Translations under genes and position numbers: made by a program
Source of the DNA: Prevotella sp.
Lineage (GTDB): Bacteria > Bacteroidota > Bacteroidia > Bacteroidales > Bacteroidaceae
Length of the DNA stretch: 45,628 nt
Reading direction: 5' to 3'
NCBI GenBank assembly: GCA_017618275.1
Contig: JAFZUS010000175.1
Coordinates: 1-45,628 of the forward strand
The notes under the pieces: generated by a model
What the model was told of the DNA's origin: nothing
What the model saw: only the letters and a program-made list of their open reading frames with translations
Databases searched by the model: none
Shown: piece after piece, positions 8,918-19,147 of the stretch
How positions within the stretch are numbered: position 1 is the stretch's first letter
How the letters are laid out: each line of letters begins with the position of its first letter

Positions 8918-8948
8918 CAAAGGTACAAAAATAATGAGAAATGAGAAA
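8918..8948 (-). promoter_or_regulatory. Promoter of rplU-rpmA, overlapping an AATGAGA repeat
   Basis: Minus-strand TACCTTTG (complement of 8918-8925) matches TAnnTTTG. At 19 bp upstream lies TTTC (complement of 8945-8948), one base off the consensus TTTG. The TTTC is supplied by one unit of the AATGAGA repeat. Confidence 0.7.
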
Positions 8949-8959
8949 TGAGAAATGAG
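8933..8959. repeat. AATGAGA heptanucleotide tandem repeat
   Basis: About four head-to-tail copies of AATGAGA on the plus strand, covering the -33 region of the rplU promoter. Related AATGAG runs occur at the tilS start and inside tilS. Confidence 0.8.
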
Positions 8960-9002
8960 TATTATTGGAAACATTTAGGAAAGTTTAACTTTTTAATATG
9001 GG

Positions 9003-9097
9003 GCAAAAAATAAAGCGACGACTTTCGCAAGCAATCGCTCCTTATCTTCAATAGGTATTAGCTTCCTAAGGTAAAAAGATTGTTTTCAGGATAACGT
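9003..9097 (-). ncRNA. Candidate small RNA, about 90-95 nt
   Basis: A consensus promoter (9101-9132) and a strong intrinsic terminator (9005-9039) bracket this segment. The minus-strand transcript contains no ATG and no usable ORF. Besides the terminator stem, CCTTA (complement of 9068-9072) can pair with TAAGG (complement of 9040-9044). This encloses a smaller TAGG/CCTA hairpin. It does not resemble tmRNA, the SRP RNA conserved loop or RNase P RNA. The rest of the gap up to the penicillin-binding protein gene (9133-9271) shows only AT-rich sequence with an imperfect inverted repeat (about 9180-9217) and no recognisable terminator for that gene. Confidence 0.55.
9005..9039 (-). terminator. 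Terminator of the candidate small RNA
   Basis: Minus-strand AGCGATTGCTT pairs with AAGTCGTCGCT across a GCGA tetraloop: 11 positions with two G-T pairs and one mismatch. It is followed by TTATTTTTT. Confidence 0.75.
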
Positions 9098-9100
9098 CTG

Positions 9101-9132
9101 CAAAGGTATGGAGTTTTTTCGGAACAGCCAAA
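9101..9132 (-). promoter_or_regulatory. Promoter of the candidate small RNA
   Basis: Minus-strand TTTG (complement of 9129-9132), 20-bp spacer, TACCTTTG (complement of 9101-9108). This is an exact consensus match with no protein-coding gene downstream before a terminator. Confidence 0.75.
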
Positions 9133-9271
9133 CTTTTTGATGATTATTTTCCCACTCATTTCTCTGTGCGCCCGCACAATGCACAAATTTATCAAATATT
9201 AACATAATATTCGTGCAATCGTTTGTTTTTGACGACGAAATTGGGTTTTTTATCGACGAAATCCTATTCTG

Positions 9272-11746
9272 TTAATCTTCGTTCTTGGTTGCTTCACTAT
9301 TAGGTACCTCTATGGGTTCTGGATTAATCTCCGGATTCTCGGCTGGCTCAATAGACTTTTCTATAGGATTTCCATCTTCGTCCAACTCCATGTATTCATC
9401 CATACCTTCGAAATCTAGTGAGTCGGTACTGATAGAATCTGAGTCTGCAGGTGCCTGATAGTAACCGCCACAGTCATAGAGACTACTTTGTAAATCTCCA
9501 TCACGTGGAGGAGCGAAGCGGGTGCGATACTGCTTGAAGGTGGAATCGTTGAGTACAGATTCAAGGAAATATCCACAGATGGGCAGCGCCGTACGGTTAC
9601 CTTGTCCCAGCATACCTGTTCGGAAATGGATACTCCGGTATTCGCCACCTACCCATGCTCCTACAACGAGACGTGGTGTCGTACCTATGAACCAAGCATC
9701 AGAGTGGTTGTTGGAGGTACCAGTCTTTCCACCGAAGTCAGTATCCGCAGCCTTGTCGTATCCAACGAATCCCATCAGACGGGAACTCGTGCCGCTCATA
9801 CCGCCTTTGAGCAACTGTTGTACAAGGAAAGCAGAACGAGCAGGAATGGCCTGACGTGCTTCCGTCGGTGCCTCGTAGATTACCTTGCCGTCGCGATCTT
9901 CAATCTTTGCCACCAAGATGGGACCTATCTGCTTACCATCGTTAACAGGGGTACAATAGGAGTTGACTAATTCCAGTAGATTGACATCACTGGCACCCAG
10001 TGTCAGTGAGGGTGTGGCGTTCAGTTCTGATTTTATGCCCATAGCGTGAGCCGTTTTCACGATATTATCAATGCCACACTCTTGTCCAAGTCGAACAGCG
10101 ACAGAGTTGATACTCATGGCAAAGGCCTGCTTTAGGGTGATATATGCACCCGAGAAGTGTCCGTCGGCATTCGTGGGAGCCCATGTCACCTCCTTCCCAT
10201 GATCCATAACCTTCATTGAGAAGTATTCGTCCTTACGGGTATCACATGGGGTTACGCCTTGATTCATAGCCTCTGTATATACAAAGAGTTTGAAAGTAGA
10301 ACCTGGCTGGCGCATCGCAGTAACCTTGTCATATTTCCATGAATGAAAGTCGATATCGCCAACCCATGCCTTTACGTGGCCTGTCTGGGGCTCCATTGCA
10401 ACGAATCCACAGTGCATGAAGCGTACCATATAACGGATGGAGTCCATCGTTGACAGTTCTTTTTCCACCTGTCCCTTGTCATAGTCGAACAATTTTACGG
10501 TATGAGGTTTGTTCAGGTAATATTTGATGGAATCTTCATTACCATTGTATTTCTTGGAGAGGTATTTGTAGACAGGCTGACGTTTGGCAATGTCCTCAAT
10601 GAAATTCTTGATTTCAATATGGTGTTCGTCCTGCCAAGGGTTGGTGTTGCCCCAGTGCTGGTTGAAGGTCTGCTGTACCTGTTTCATCTGTTTCAGAGCC
10701 GCCTCCTCTGCATATTTCTGCATACGGGTGTCGATGGTGGTGTATATCTTCAGCCCCTCAGTATAAAGGGCGTTGCGGTTATCGAAATACTCCTCACACC
10801 AATTCTTCAGATAGTCGGCTACCGCCTCACGGAAATAATTGGCATCACCGTCGTAAGCAGACTCCACGCTATAGTCGAGTTTGATGTCGAGTTGTTTGAG
10901 AGAGTCGCAGACCTCGGCGGTAAGGTCGCCATGCTGTTGCATGAGGTCAAGTACAATGTTACGTCGCTTTAGCGAGTTTTCGGGATTGATCAGTGGATTA
11001 TAATAAGTGGTAGCTTTCAACATACCCACGAGGATAGCGGCATTTTCGGCAGTCAGATCCTGCGGTTTGCAGTTGAAATAGGTCTTGCAGGCGGTTTTGA
11101 TGCCAAAAGCATTGGAGCCAAAGTCTACGGTGTTGGCATATTGTGTTAGAATTTCCTCCTTAGTAAAGAAGAATTCCAACTTATAGGCGGTAATCCATTC
11201 CTTACTCTTCATGATAAGCATCTTGATGCCTGGGATATTTCCCAAAAGACCAGTAGAGTATTCTGACCGGGTGCGGAAAAGGTTCTTGGCCAACTGCTGA
11301 GTAATAGTAGATGCCCCTCGTGCATCATGATGCAAAATATATTCCTTTGCCACAGCCGCAAAGGCGGTATAGTCGATTCCGTGATGCGTGTAGAAACGTT
11401 CATCTTCCGTGTCAATCAGCGCCTTCCAGAATACGGGATTCACCTCATCGTAAGTTACAGGCGTACGGTTCTCGCTGAAATACTTGCCAATCTGAACATG
11501 GTCGGCACTGTAGATAATCGAGGCTTCTGCTGGACGCTTGTTCTTGATCGTTGACATTGAGGGCGATTTACCGAAGAGCCAGAGAAAATTTGTGTCTACA
11601 GCACCTAGATAAAGGAAAAACGCTGCTACTATAGAAACTAAACCTGCCAATATCTTCACATACCAAGGACGCCCTTTGTACAGACTCTTATACCAAGGCC
11701 ATACGCCCTTTATCCAACCGATGACTTTTACAAATATCTCTTTCAT
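9272..11746 (-). CDS. mrcA: Class A penicillin-binding protein (PBP1A-like transglycosylase/transpeptidase)
   Basis: Bifunctional peptidoglycan synthase anchored in the inner membrane. The 824-residue protein has a single transmembrane helix (about 31-50). The GT51 glycosyltransferase domain has the catalytic glutamate region EDERFYTHHGID (114-125) and STITQQLAKNLF (146-157). The transpeptidase domain has S483-TFK-486, SIN (545-547) and KTG (674-676). The acidic C-terminal tail after residue 770 is low-complexity and not conserved. It is the last gene of the 13-gene run, 2 bp after miaA. No hairpin terminator is evident downstream. Confidence 0.95.
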   Translation of the reverse strand: MKEIFVKVIGWIKGVWPWYKSLYKGRPWYVKILAGLVSIVAAFFLYLGAVDTNFLWLFGKSPSMSTIKNKRPAEASIIYSADHVQIGKYFSENRTPVTYDEVNPVFWKALIDTEDERFYTHHGIDYTAFAAVAKEYILHHDARGASTITQQLAKNLFRTRSEYSTGLLGNIPGIKMLIMKSKEWITAYKLEFFFTKEEILTQYANTVDFGSNAFGIKTACKTYFNCKPQDLTAENAAILVGMLKATTYYNPLINPENSLKRRNIVLDLMQQHGDLTAEVCDSLKQLDIKLDYSVESAYDGDANYFREAVADYLKNWCEEYFDNRNALYTEGLKIYTTIDTRMQKYAEEAALKQMKQVQQTFNQHWGNTNPWQDEHHIEIKNFIEDIAKRQPVYKYLSKKYNGNEDSIKYYLNKPHTVKLFDYDKGQVEKELSTMDSIRYMVRFMHCGFVAMEPQTGHVKAWVGDIDFHSWKYDKVTAMRQPGSTFKLFVYTEAMNQGVTPCDTRKDEYFSMKVMDHGKEVTWAPTNADGHFSGAYITLKQAFAMSINSVAVRLGQECGIDNIVKTAHAMGIKSELNATPSLTLGASDVNLLELVNSYCTPVNDGKQIGPILVAKIEDRDGKVIYEAPTEARQAIPARSAFLVQQLLKGGMSGTSSRLMGFVGYDKAADTDFGGKTGTSNNHSDAWFIGTTPRLVVGAWVGGEYRSIHFRTGMLGQGNRTALPICGYFLESVLNDSTFKQYRTRFAPPRDGDLQSSLYDCGGYYQAPADSDSISTDSLDFEGMDEYMELDEDGNPIEKSIEPAENPEINPEPIEVPNSEATKNED

Positions 11747-11748
11747 AA

Positions 11749-12645
11749 TTATATAGATAATATGTAGTTAATGATATTTTCTTTCTGATTTGGATGAAAC
11801 CATATCATCTGTTCATCTTTCTTATACCATGTCAGTTGCTTGCGGGCATATCGGCGGGTATTCCCCTTGATACGCTCTATGGCTTCCTCCAGTGTCCATC
11901 GTCCTTCTAAATAATCAAACAGTTCTTTATATCCAACTGTATTTAAGGCGTTTGAATTTTTGAGACTATAGAGTCCTTCTGCTTCCTTCAGGAACCCTTT
12001 CTTCATCATCTCGTCCACACGGGTGTTGATTCTTTCGTAAAGTTCCTGACGCTCACGGTTCAATCCAATCTTGATAATCCGAAAGGGTCGTTGTTTCCGC
12101 TCCCGTTTGCGGAATGAGGTATAGGTCTTGCCTGTCATTGTACAGATCTCAAGGGCGTGTACCACACGCTTGGGATTCTGTCTGTCAACGATTTCGTAAT
12201 ACGCAGGATCCAGTTGCTTCAATTCCTTACAAAGATTCTCCAGCCCTTCTTCCTGCAGTCGCCGTTTCATCGTCTTTCTGGTCTCGTCATCAATCGTCGG
12301 AATGTCATCAATGCCGTTGCAAACGGCATCAATATACATCATACTGCCACCTGTCATCAGCGCATAGTCGTATGTCGTAAACAACGTATCAAGTAACGTT
12401 AGCACCTGTTGTTCATAGAGCGAGGCACTATAATAGTCCTCTAAACTCAGTGTCCCAACAAAAAAATGTTTTACCTCACTTCTCTCATCGTCGGTAGGAC
12501 TGGCCGTACCGATTTTCAGTTCTTTATAAATTTGTCGGGAATCGGCATTGATAATTGGGATGCCGAAGTGTTTGGCTATATCGATACAGAGGCGGGTCTT
12601 GCCGACGGCTGTGGGGCCTGTGATGACAATAAGCGTTTTATCCAA
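11749..12645 (-). CDS. miaA: tRNA dimethylallyltransferase
   Basis: Adds the isopentenyl group to A37 of tRNAs reading UNN codons. The 298-residue protein has the P-loop GPTAVGKT (10-17), DSRQIYKEL with the substrate-binding DSR motif, and the C-terminal tRNA-contacting region [18 protein letters not shown]. The start codon directly abuts the lpxA stop codon, so translation is probably coupled. Confidence 0.96.
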   Translation of the reverse strand: MDKTLIVITGPTAVGKTRLCIDIAKHFGIPIINADSRQIYKELKIGTASPTDDERSEVKHFFVGTLSLEDYYSASLYEQQVLTLLDTLFTTYDYALMTGGSMMYIDAVCNGIDDIPTIDDETRKTMKRRLQEEGLENLCKELKQLDPAYYEIVDRQNPKRVVHALEICTMTGKTYTSFRKRERKQRPFRIIKIGLNRERQELYERINTRVDEMMKKGFLKEAEGLYSLKNSNALNTVGYKELFDYLEGRWTLEEAIERIKGNTRRYARKQLTWYKKDEQMIWFHPNQKENIINYILSI

Positions 12646-13419
12646 TTACCTGATGATTCCACGTTTTGAGTTTTCTATGAAGGAACAGATATATTCCACT
12701 TCCTTCGAATCGGGGAATTGTTCGCGGGCCATGGCGATACCGTCTTTCAGTACACCTTGTGAATAGATGATACGGTAAGCATCATGGATAGCATCGATTG
12801 TTTCCCTTGAAAATCCCCTCCGACGCAGCCCCACCAAGTTTACACCGGCGTAGCGGATAGGTTCCTTGCCGGCCAGCACATAGGGAGGGATGTCTTGACT
12901 AGTACGGGTACCGCCCTGTACCATAATAAAACTGCCCACATGGGTAAATTGGTGAAACAGACATGTGGCAGAGATGATGGCACAGTCGTCGATAACCACC
13001 TCTCCTGCAATTTTCGTAGAGTTACCAATAATACAGCCATTACCAATAACACAGTCGTGAGCCACATGCATATTCTCCATCAGCAGGTTGCCATTGCCAA
13101 CAATGGTGGTTCCCTTTGAGGCTGTACCGCGACTGATGGTGACATTTTCACGAATCGAATTATTGTCGCCAATCTGACAAGTGGTGTCCTCACCCTTGAA
13201 TTTCAAGTCCTGAGGTTTCGTAGAAATCGAGGCACCCGGGAAGAATTCGTTATTGTTTCCGATACGGGCACCATAGTGTAATGTTACATTGTTCAGAAAT
13301 GTATTATTGTCTCCAATCACGACATTTTTGTCGATGACGCAGAATGGGCCGATGATATTGTTGTCACCCATCTTAGTTTCAGGGTCTACAACTGCTAATG
13401 GATGTATCTGATTTGCCAT
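12646..13419 (-). CDS. lpxA: UDP-N-acetylglucosamine O-acyltransferase
   Basis: First step of lipid A synthesis: transfers a 3-hydroxyacyl chain from ACP to UDP-GlcNAc in the cytoplasm. The 257 residues show the left-handed parallel beta-helix hexapeptide pattern (IGDNN, IGNGC, IGNST and so on). The catalytic histidine is at 121 in AHDC, and the C-terminal helical part follows from about residue 190. It follows the lpxC-fabZ fusion by 4 bp in the order lpxD-lpxC/fabZ-lpxA, which is the usual Bacteroidota arrangement. Confidence 0.97.
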   Translation of the reverse strand: MANQIHPLAVVDPETKMGDNNIIGPFCVIDKNVVIGDNNTFLNNVTLHYGARIGNNNEFFPGASISTKPQDLKFKGEDTTCQIGDNNSIRENVTISRGTASKGTTIVGNGNLLMENMHVAHDCVIGNGCIIGNSTKIAGEVVIDDCAIISATCLFHQFTHVGSFIMVQGGTRTSQDIPPYVLAGKEPIRYAGVNLVGLRRRGFSRETIDAIHDAYRIIYSQGVLKDGIAMAREQFPDSKEVEYICSFIENSKRGIIR

Positions 13420-13423
13420 ATAT

Positions 13424-14806
13424 TTATTTGTTTTTTACAATTTGTGCCGTAAAGGAGGCTTCTGCTACCACAGTGTCTCCCACGAAAATATATCCTTTCA
13501 TCGATGATATACCATGACGTACAGGTGCTAACAAGTCGACCTTGAATATCAACGTATCACCTGGAACAACCTTCTGACGGAATTTCACATCGTCAATCTT
13601 CATGAAGTATGTGCTCCAACGCTCTGGCTCTTCGAGTGTGTTCAACACTAGCAATCCACCACACTGGGCCATTGCCTCAATCTGTAGCACACCTGGCATA
13701 ACAGGTTCTTGCGGGAAATGTCCCTGAAAAAATGGCTCGTTCGAAGTGATGTTCTTAATACCTACAATGGTTGTGGCTCCTAATGAGATAACCTTATCCA
13801 CTAACTGCATGGGATAGCGGTGGGGCAACAGTTCACGGATACGGTTCACGTCCATCACCGGTTCTTCGTTCGGATCATAAAAAGGAGCCTGTACCTCATG
13901 CTTGCGAATTTCTTTCCGCATCATACGGGCAAACTTGTTGTTGATGGTATGTCCTGGACGAGTGGCAATGATACGTCCCTTGATGGGTTTGCCAATCAGT
14001 GCCATATCACCAACGATGTCAAGTAGTTTGTGGCGTGTACACTCATTTTCCCATACAAGTGGCTTGTGCTGAATATATCCCAGTTCTGTAGCGTCGCGGT
14101 GTTCTACCCCCAGCATGTCTGCCAACATATCGAGACGCTCCTGTGTGGTTTGACGCTCATAGATTACAATAGCGTTATCTAGGTCACCACCTTTGATGAG
14201 GTTTGCCTGCAACAGTGGCTCAATGTCACGTACAAAGACAAAAGTACGAGCGGGGGCAATCTCAGTGGGGAAGTCTTCTACTTTGTTGACGGTAGCAAAC
14301 TGTGAGTTGATAAATTTCGACTCGAACGAGCACATGACAGTGAGCGAGAACTCGTCATCGGGTAAGATGGTGATGGAAGAACCAGTTTTCTCGTCCTTTA
14401 CCTCTATCTTCTTGCGGATAATATACCAGTCCTTGGGCGCATTCTGTTCCTCAATACCGACCTCTTTGATTTTCTCGACATACTGGATTGCAGAACCGTC
14501 GAGGATTGGGAATTCCGGACCGTTTACCTGCATAAGGCAGTTGTCGATACCTGAGGCATAAAGTGCTGCAAGTGCGTGCTCCACGGTCGATACGCGTGCC
14601 TCGCCCTTGCCCAACACAGTACCACGCTGTGTGTCCACCACATTCTCAGCAATGGCATCAATGATAGGCTCACCCTCTAGGTCAATACGCTGAATCTTAT
14701 AGCCTGTATTCTCTGGTGCAGGATTGAATGTCACCGTCAGATTAAGACCGGTATGCAGTCCCTTACCAAATAAAGAGAAACTGCCTTTCAATGTTTTCTG
14801 CTTCAT
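13424..14806 (-). CDS. lpxC/fabZ: Bifunctional UDP-3-O-acyl-GlcNAc deacetylase / 3-hydroxyacyl-ACP dehydratase
   Basis: A fusion typical of Bacteroidota. Residues 1-305 are LpxC, the committed zinc-dependent step of lipid A synthesis, with ligands H77 (in [10 protein letters not shown]), H259 and D263 (HKLLD) and the catalytic H286. Residues 320-460 are the hot-dog-fold FabZ dehydratase of fatty acid elongation, with LPHRYPM, catalytic H363 ([12 protein letters not shown]) and E377. Fusing them ties lipid A flux to fatty acid synthesis, because both compete for 3-hydroxyacyl-ACP. The ATG overlaps the lpxD stop codon in an ATGA junction. Confidence 0.97.
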   Translation of the reverse strand: MKQKTLKGSFSLFGKGLHTGLNLTVTFNPAPENTGYKIQRIDLEGEPIIDAIAENVVDTQRGTVLGKGEARVSTVEHALAALYASGIDNCLMQVNGPEFPILDGSAIQYVEKIKEVGIEEQNAPKDWYIIRKKIEVKDEKTGSSITILPDDEFSLTVMCSFESKFINSQFATVNKVEDFPTEIAPARTFVFVRDIEPLLQANLIKGGDLDNAIVIYERQTTQERLDMLADMLGVEHRDATELGYIQHKPLVWENECTRHKLLDIVGDMALIGKPIKGRIIATRPGHTINNKFARMMRKEIRKHEVQAPFYDPNEEPVMDVNRIRELLPHRYPMQLVDKVISLGATTIVGIKNITSNEPFFQGHFPQEPVMPGVLQIEAMAQCGGLLVLNTLEEPERWSTYFMKIDDVKFRQKVVPGDTLIFKVDLLAPVRHGISSMKGYIFVGDTVVAEASFTAQIVKNK

Positions 14807-15846
14807 ATCTTAGTTCTTTTTTTGAGTTCATCTATTTCACGTTGGAGTTGGGCGATCTGCCGATACATATCAGGCAACTTGGCATCCAGTGCCCGGGCCT
14901 TGAAATACATCTTCGGATTCACGGCAGGCGAACCAATCAACTGCTCCCCGTCGCCCTTGGTATTACCAATTACACCGCACTGCGCGCCAACGAAGGTCTT
15001 ATCTGCTACGTGGATATGTCCGGAGAAACCAGCCTGTCCACCAATCATACACCAAGCACCGATCTTTGTACTGCCTGCCATACCCACCTGTGCCGACATG
15101 ACGGTATTTTCGCCAACCTCGCAATTGTGAGCCACCTGAATCAGATTGTCCAGTTTCACCCCCTTGTGAATCACGGTCTGTCCCATTGTCGAACGGTCAA
15201 TACAGGTGTTAGCACCTATCTCCACGTTGTCCTCTATCACCACGATGCCAATCTGTGGAATCTTGTCATAGCCTTCTGTGTTCGGTGCAAAGCCGAATCC
15301 GTCGGCACCTATGACAGAACCGGCATGTATTGTTACATTATTTCCCAATTTACAACCTTGATAGATGGTTACGTTTGGAAATAATGTACAATACTCTCCG
15401 ATGGTCACATCATCACCAATCACTGTATGGGGAAACACTTGTGTACCATCACCAATCACAGCACCGTCACCAATACAGGCGAAGGCACCAATGTAGACAT
15501 CTTTTCCGATACTGGCTTTCTCAGAGATGTAGGCATGGGGTTCTATACCCGTCTTACGGGGTTTCATCGACTCGTACAACTGTAGTAGTCGGGCCACGCT
15601 CTCATAGGCATTTTTCACGCGAATTAGCGTAGCGGCAACAGGCTTCTCCAGTTCCACGTCTTCATTGATGAGTACCACACTTGACTGTGTGTCGTATAGG
15701 TAATGGGTATATTTGGGGTTCGAAAGAAATGAGATGGCTCCAGGCTTTCCTTCTTCAATTTTTGCGAAAGTATTGACGGCAGCCTGCTCGTTACCCTCCA
15801 CACGACCTCCAATTATATCGGCGATTTGCTTAGCTGTAAATTCCAT
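14803..15846 (-). CDS. lpxD: UDP-3-O-(3-hydroxyacyl)glucosamine N-acyltransferase
   Basis: Third step of lipid A synthesis. The 347-residue protein has an N-terminal uridine-binding domain (about 1-100), a hexapeptide beta-helix (about 105-300) with the catalytic histidine H240 in QVAHNC, and a C-terminal helix (about 320-345, [20 protein letters not shown] split over the last turns). It overlaps lpxC by 4 bp. A TAnnTTTG element 22 bp upstream of its start could give extra transcription of the lipid A genes. Confidence 0.96.
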   Translation of the reverse strand: MEFTAKQIADIIGGRVEGNEQAAVNTFAKIEEGKPGAISFLSNPKYTHYLYDTQSSVVLINEDVELEKPVAATLIRVKNAYESVARLLQLYESMKPRKTGIEPHAYISEKASIGKDVYIGAFACIGDGAVIGDGTQVFPHTVIGDDVTIGEYCTLFPNVTIYQGCKLGNNVTIHAGSVIGADGFGFAPNTEGYDKIPQIGIVVIEDNVEIGANTCIDRSTMGQTVIHKGVKLDNLIQVAHNCEVGENTVMSAQVGMAGSTKIGAWCMIGGQAGFSGHIHVADKTFVGAQCGVIGNTKGDGEQLIGSPAVNPKMYFKARALDAKLPDMYRQIAQLQREIDELKKRTKI

Positions 15847-15867
15847 GTCCTTTACAATTTATGGCCG

Positions 15868-15875
15868 CAAAGATA
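15868..15875 (-). promoter_or_regulatory. Possible internal -7 element before lpxD
   Basis: Minus-strand TATCTTTG matches TAnnTTTG and sits in the 36-bp gap before lpxD. No TTTG is found at 19-21 bp, so the promoter is uncertain. Confidence 0.35.
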
Positions 15876-15882
15876 ACAAAAA

Positions 15883-17112
15883 TTATTCAAAACGTTGATA
15901 ACAAAGGTAATATTTTCTTATTTTTTTAGAAAGTAATTGAACATTTAGCAATTCAGAAGCCTCTGAAATGTCTCGAATTGTGCCGTCTTTGTAAAGAATT
16001 GCGATACTATCGTCCTCCACGTTATACATGTCTTTCGCAATTGTGTTGACACTCATCATATACTGCCTTGCGTCGTCGATAGATATGTCCATCTGGACGG
16101 AAATCTCTTTGGCTAAGGTCTCCATACGCTTTTCTTCAACAGGCTCTTCCATAACCTCAACTTTAAAGATGTGGCGATCAAGCATGTCGGTGGCCAGGGT
16201 GGAGAGAATCTTGTCGTCATGGTGTTTCCAGGCCTTCATTGCACTCCATAGGTCAGAGTCGTCCAACTCTCCGTAATAGGTCAGCGCTTCCGTGTGGGTG
16301 GCAAACCAGTCTGCGTTCACGTCGTTCTTAAGAAAATAGAGTAGGGCAGGCGAAGCAAACACGTCCTGTCCCGACCGTATAAGATACATAGCGCGATTAA
16401 GCATGTTCACCAGCACCTTTTCGTATGCCACACAAGAACGGTGTAAATATACCTGCCAGTACATCAACCGTCGGGTGGTGAGATAGTTTTCCAAGGAATA
16501 AATGCCCTTATGTTCCACTACAAGAGAATCGTCTATTACGTTGAGCATCTTAATAATACGTGCAGAACCGATATTACCCTCCGTTACACCTGTATAGAAG
16601 GAGTCACGTCGCAGATAGTCGAGGCGATCCATATCCAATTGGCTCGAAATCAATTGGTGTAAGAAATTCTTGGGGTAGTCGCCCTTAAAGATGCTAATGG
16701 CTAAGTTTAACTGACCCCCGAAGTCACGGTTGATTTGTTCCATCATCAACAGAGATATCTCCTCATGTGAGATGCCGTGAATCAGCGTGTCTTCCAACAC
16801 ATGTGAGAACGGCCCATGCCCGATGTCATGCATCAGGATGGCAGCCTCTACAGCCTCCGCTTCCGAGTCGAAGATGAAGTTGCCCTTTTCTTGCAATGAG
16901 CGAACAGCCTCCGTCATCAAATGGAAGGCACCTAGCGAATGTTGAAATCGTGTATGTCTGGCACCTGGATAAACCACTGAAGCCAGCCCCAACTGGTTAA
17001 TCCTGTTAAGGCGTTGAAACAACGGATGCTCTACGATGCCGTAGAGCAGTCCGCGAGGTATTTTGATAAAACCGAATACCGGGTCGTTGATGATCTTAGG
17101 GTTGTTCATCAA
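15883..17112 (-). CDS. HD-domain phosphohydrolase, SAMHD1/dGTPase-like
   Basis: The 409-residue protein carries the metal-binding pattern of HD hydrolases: H58 (TRFQHSLG), H95-D96 (LMHDIGHGPFSH) and D162 (DMDRLDYLRRD). The DMDRLDYL context and overall length resemble the SAMHD1-like group, some of which remove triphosphate from dNTPs. Actual substrate is not known. It lies 6 bp after pyrF and 36 bp before lpxD. An association with nucleotide metabolism fits its neighbours pyrF, purM and purC. Confidence 0.85.
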   Translation of the reverse strand: MMNNPKIINDPVFGFIKIPRGLLYGIVEHPLFQRLNRINQLGLASVVYPGARHTRFQHSLGAFHLMTEAVRSLQEKGNFIFDSEAEAVEAAILMHDIGHGPFSHVLEDTLIHGISHEEISLLMMEQINRDFGGQLNLAISIFKGDYPKNFLHQLISSQLDMDRLDYLRRDSFYTGVTEGNIGSARIIKMLNVIDDSLVVEHKGIYSLENYLTTRRLMYWQVYLHRSCVAYEKVLVNMLNRAMYLIRSGQDVFASPALLYFLKNDVNADWFATHTEALTYYGELDDSDLWSAMKAWKHHDDKILSTLATDMLDRHIFKVEVMEEPVEEKRMETLAKEISVQMDISIDDARQYMMSVNTIAKDMYNVEDDSIAILYKDGTIRDISEASELLNVQLLSKKIRKYYLCYQRFE

Positions 17113-17118
17113 ACACTT

Positions 17119-18009
17119 TTATTTCCGATTTTTCAGTTCGTTGGCCATCTGCAGTTGGAGTTCCTGTGCTTTCTGAGCAGCAACTTCGGCAAAGTTCTCG
17201 CAATTGGAGGCATATATGATGCCTCTAGAGGAGTTGACAAGCAGTCCGCAGTCCTTGGTCATACCAAAATGACAGACTTCCTCCAAAGAACCACCTTGGG
17301 CGCCAACACCGGGAACGAGCAGGAAATGATGAGGGACGATACTACGGATGTTCTCGAACATCTTGCCCTGAGTGGCACCAACGACGTACATCATATTTTC
17401 CTCAGTGCCCCATTGCTGCGAGGTTTTCAGCACCTTTTCATAGAGACGTTCACCCTTAAAGTTGCCTGGTCCCCATCTGCCGACGAGGGGCGTATGAAGG
17501 GGAGTGAGTTGGAAGTCCTGCGAGCCCATATTACTGGTAAGGGCGAGGAGGATGACCCATTTGCCTTCGTATCCAAGGAAAGGAGTGACACTGTCTTCGC
17601 CCATATAGGGAGCAACGGTGAGGGCATCTACATCGTACTGCTCGAAGAATGTTTTGGCGTACATCTTAGAAGTGTTACCGATATCACCACGTTTGGCATC
17701 AGCGATAATAAAGTGGTTCGGATATTCCTCTTTTAGGTAGTCGATGGTAGCTTCGAAAGCCATCAGGCCATCGACTCCGTACGCTTCATAGAATGCCAGG
17801 TTGGGCTTGTAGGCCACGCAATAAGGGGCTGTGGCATCGATGATGAGAGCATTGAACTCGCAAAGGGCGCGGAATATATAGTCTTCACCATCGTGGCTCT
17901 TCGCCTCGTCGATGATACATTGTGGAATCTTGTTGATATCGGTATCGAGACCTACACAGAGAAAACTCTGTTTCTCTTGAATCTGTTGTATTAACTCCTC
18001 TCTTGTCAT
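17119..18009 (-). CDS. pyrF: Orotidine 5'-phosphate decarboxylase
   Basis: Last step of UMP synthesis. The 296-residue protein belongs to the longer subfamily. The substrate-binding LCVGLDTD (17-24) and the catalytic tetrad segment D104-x-K106-x-x-D109 ([11 protein letters not shown]) are clear, as is the phosphate-binding [12 protein letters not shown] near the C terminus. It lies 27 bp after prfA and 6 bp before the HD hydrolase. Confidence 0.95.
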   Translation of the reverse strand: MTREELIQQIQEKQSFLCVGLDTDINKIPQCIIDEAKSHDGEDYIFRALCEFNALIIDATAPYCVAYKPNLAFYEAYGVDGLMAFEATIDYLKEEYPNHFIIADAKRGDIGNTSKMYAKTFFEQYDVDALTVAPYMGEDSVTPFLGYEGKWVILLALTSNMGSQDFQLTPLHTPLVGRWGPGNFKGERLYEKVLKTSQQWGTEENMMYVVGATQGKMFENIRSIVPHHFLLVPGVGAQGGSLEEVCHFGMTKDCGLLVNSSRGIIYASNCENFAEVAAQKAQELQLQMANELKNRK

Positions 18010-18036
18010 TGTTTTAATGGATTTAATAAAGGATAA

Positions 18037-19146
18037 TTAGAGTTCGGTTTCTTTCATTCTCTCGGCATTCTCTGCAACAGTGAGAGCATCGATCATAGCC
18101 TGGATATCACCACCGAGAAAACCTTGTAAGTCGTGAGTCGTATAGCCAATACGATGGTCGGTGACACGACCCTGAGGGAAATTGTAAGTGCGGATTTTAG
18201 CAGAGCGGTCTCCTGTACTCACAAGACTCTTACGGCGCGAGGCGATATCGTCCATGTATTTCTGGTGCTCTTTGTCGTAAATGAAGGTGTAAAGGCGCGA
18301 AAGGGCACGTTCCTTGTTCTTAGGCTGGTCACGCGTCTCGGTACATTCAATCAGGATTTCCTCCGTTTCACCTGTGTTGGGATTCTTCCACATGTAGCGC
18401 AGGCGCACGCCGGACTCCACCTTGTTAACGTTCTGACCACCAGCACCTGAAGAACGGAAGGTATCCCACTTTATCTCACCCTCGTTGACATGCACCTCGA
18501 ACTTATCTGCCTCAGGCAGTACGGCTACGGTGGCAGCGGAGGTATGCATGCGGCCTTGTGTTTCGGTGGCGGGCACACGCTGTACACGGTGTACTCCCGA
18601 CTCATATTTCAGGGTTCCATAGACATCGGCACCGCTGACAGCAAAATCTATTTCCTTGTATCCGCCTACAGCACCTTCAGATACACTGGTAATACTGAGT
18701 TGCCAACCTTTCGAGTCGCAATAATTCTTGTACATCTTAAACAGGTCACCGGCAAAAAGACAGGCTTCATCTCCGCCCGTACCAGCACGAATCTCCATCT
18801 GTACGTTCTTTGCATCCTCAGGGTCCTTGGGAATGAGGGCAATCTTGATTTCTTCCTCTAATTTAGGCTGTAGGGCTTCATTGGTCGCCAGTTCTTCACG
18901 AGCCATCTCCTTCATCTCGGGATCGTCCTCGTTAGCGAGAATATCCTTAGCCTCCTTGATACCGTTAAGACAAGCGATATAACGCTTGCGGGCATCCATG
19001 ATGTCGCCCAAATCCTTGTATTCCTTGGTGAGTTTAACGAAGCGGTTCTGGTCGGCAATCACGTCGGGGTCGGTAATCAGGGTCGATACTTCCTCGAAGC
19101 GCGCCTCCAGTCCGTCAAGTTTTTGTAGTATACTGTTATTATCCAT
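18037..19146 (-). CDS. prfA: Peptide chain release factor 1
   Basis: Terminates translation at UAA and UAG. With the start chosen here the protein has 369 residues. The PAT codon-recognition tripeptide is at 192-194 (RVPATETQGR), which identifies RF1 rather than RF2. The GGQ catalytic motif is at 236-238 (SSGAGGQNVNK). I chose the ATG at 19146 rather than an in-frame TTG at 19158, because the ATG starts the conserved MDNNSILQKLDGL and leaves one base after the purM stop. Confidence 0.96.
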   Translation of the reverse strand: MDNNSILQKLDGLEARFEEVSTLITDPDVIADQNRFVKLTKEYKDLGDIMDARKRYIACLNGIKEAKDILANEDDPEMKEMAREELATNEALQPKLEEEIKIALIPKDPEDAKNVQMEIRAGTGGDEACLFAGDLFKMYKNYCDSKGWQLSITSVSEGAVGGYKEIDFAVSGADVYGTLKYESGVHRVQRVPATETQGRMHTSAATVAVLPEADKFEVHVNEGEIKWDTFRSSGAGGQNVNKVESGVRLRYMWKNPNTGETEEILIECTETRDQPKNKERALSRLYTFIYDKEHQKYMDDIASRRKSLVSTGDRSAKIRTYNFPQGRVTDHRIGYTTHDLQGFLGGDIQAMIDALTVAENAERMKETEL

Positions 19147-19147
19147 A

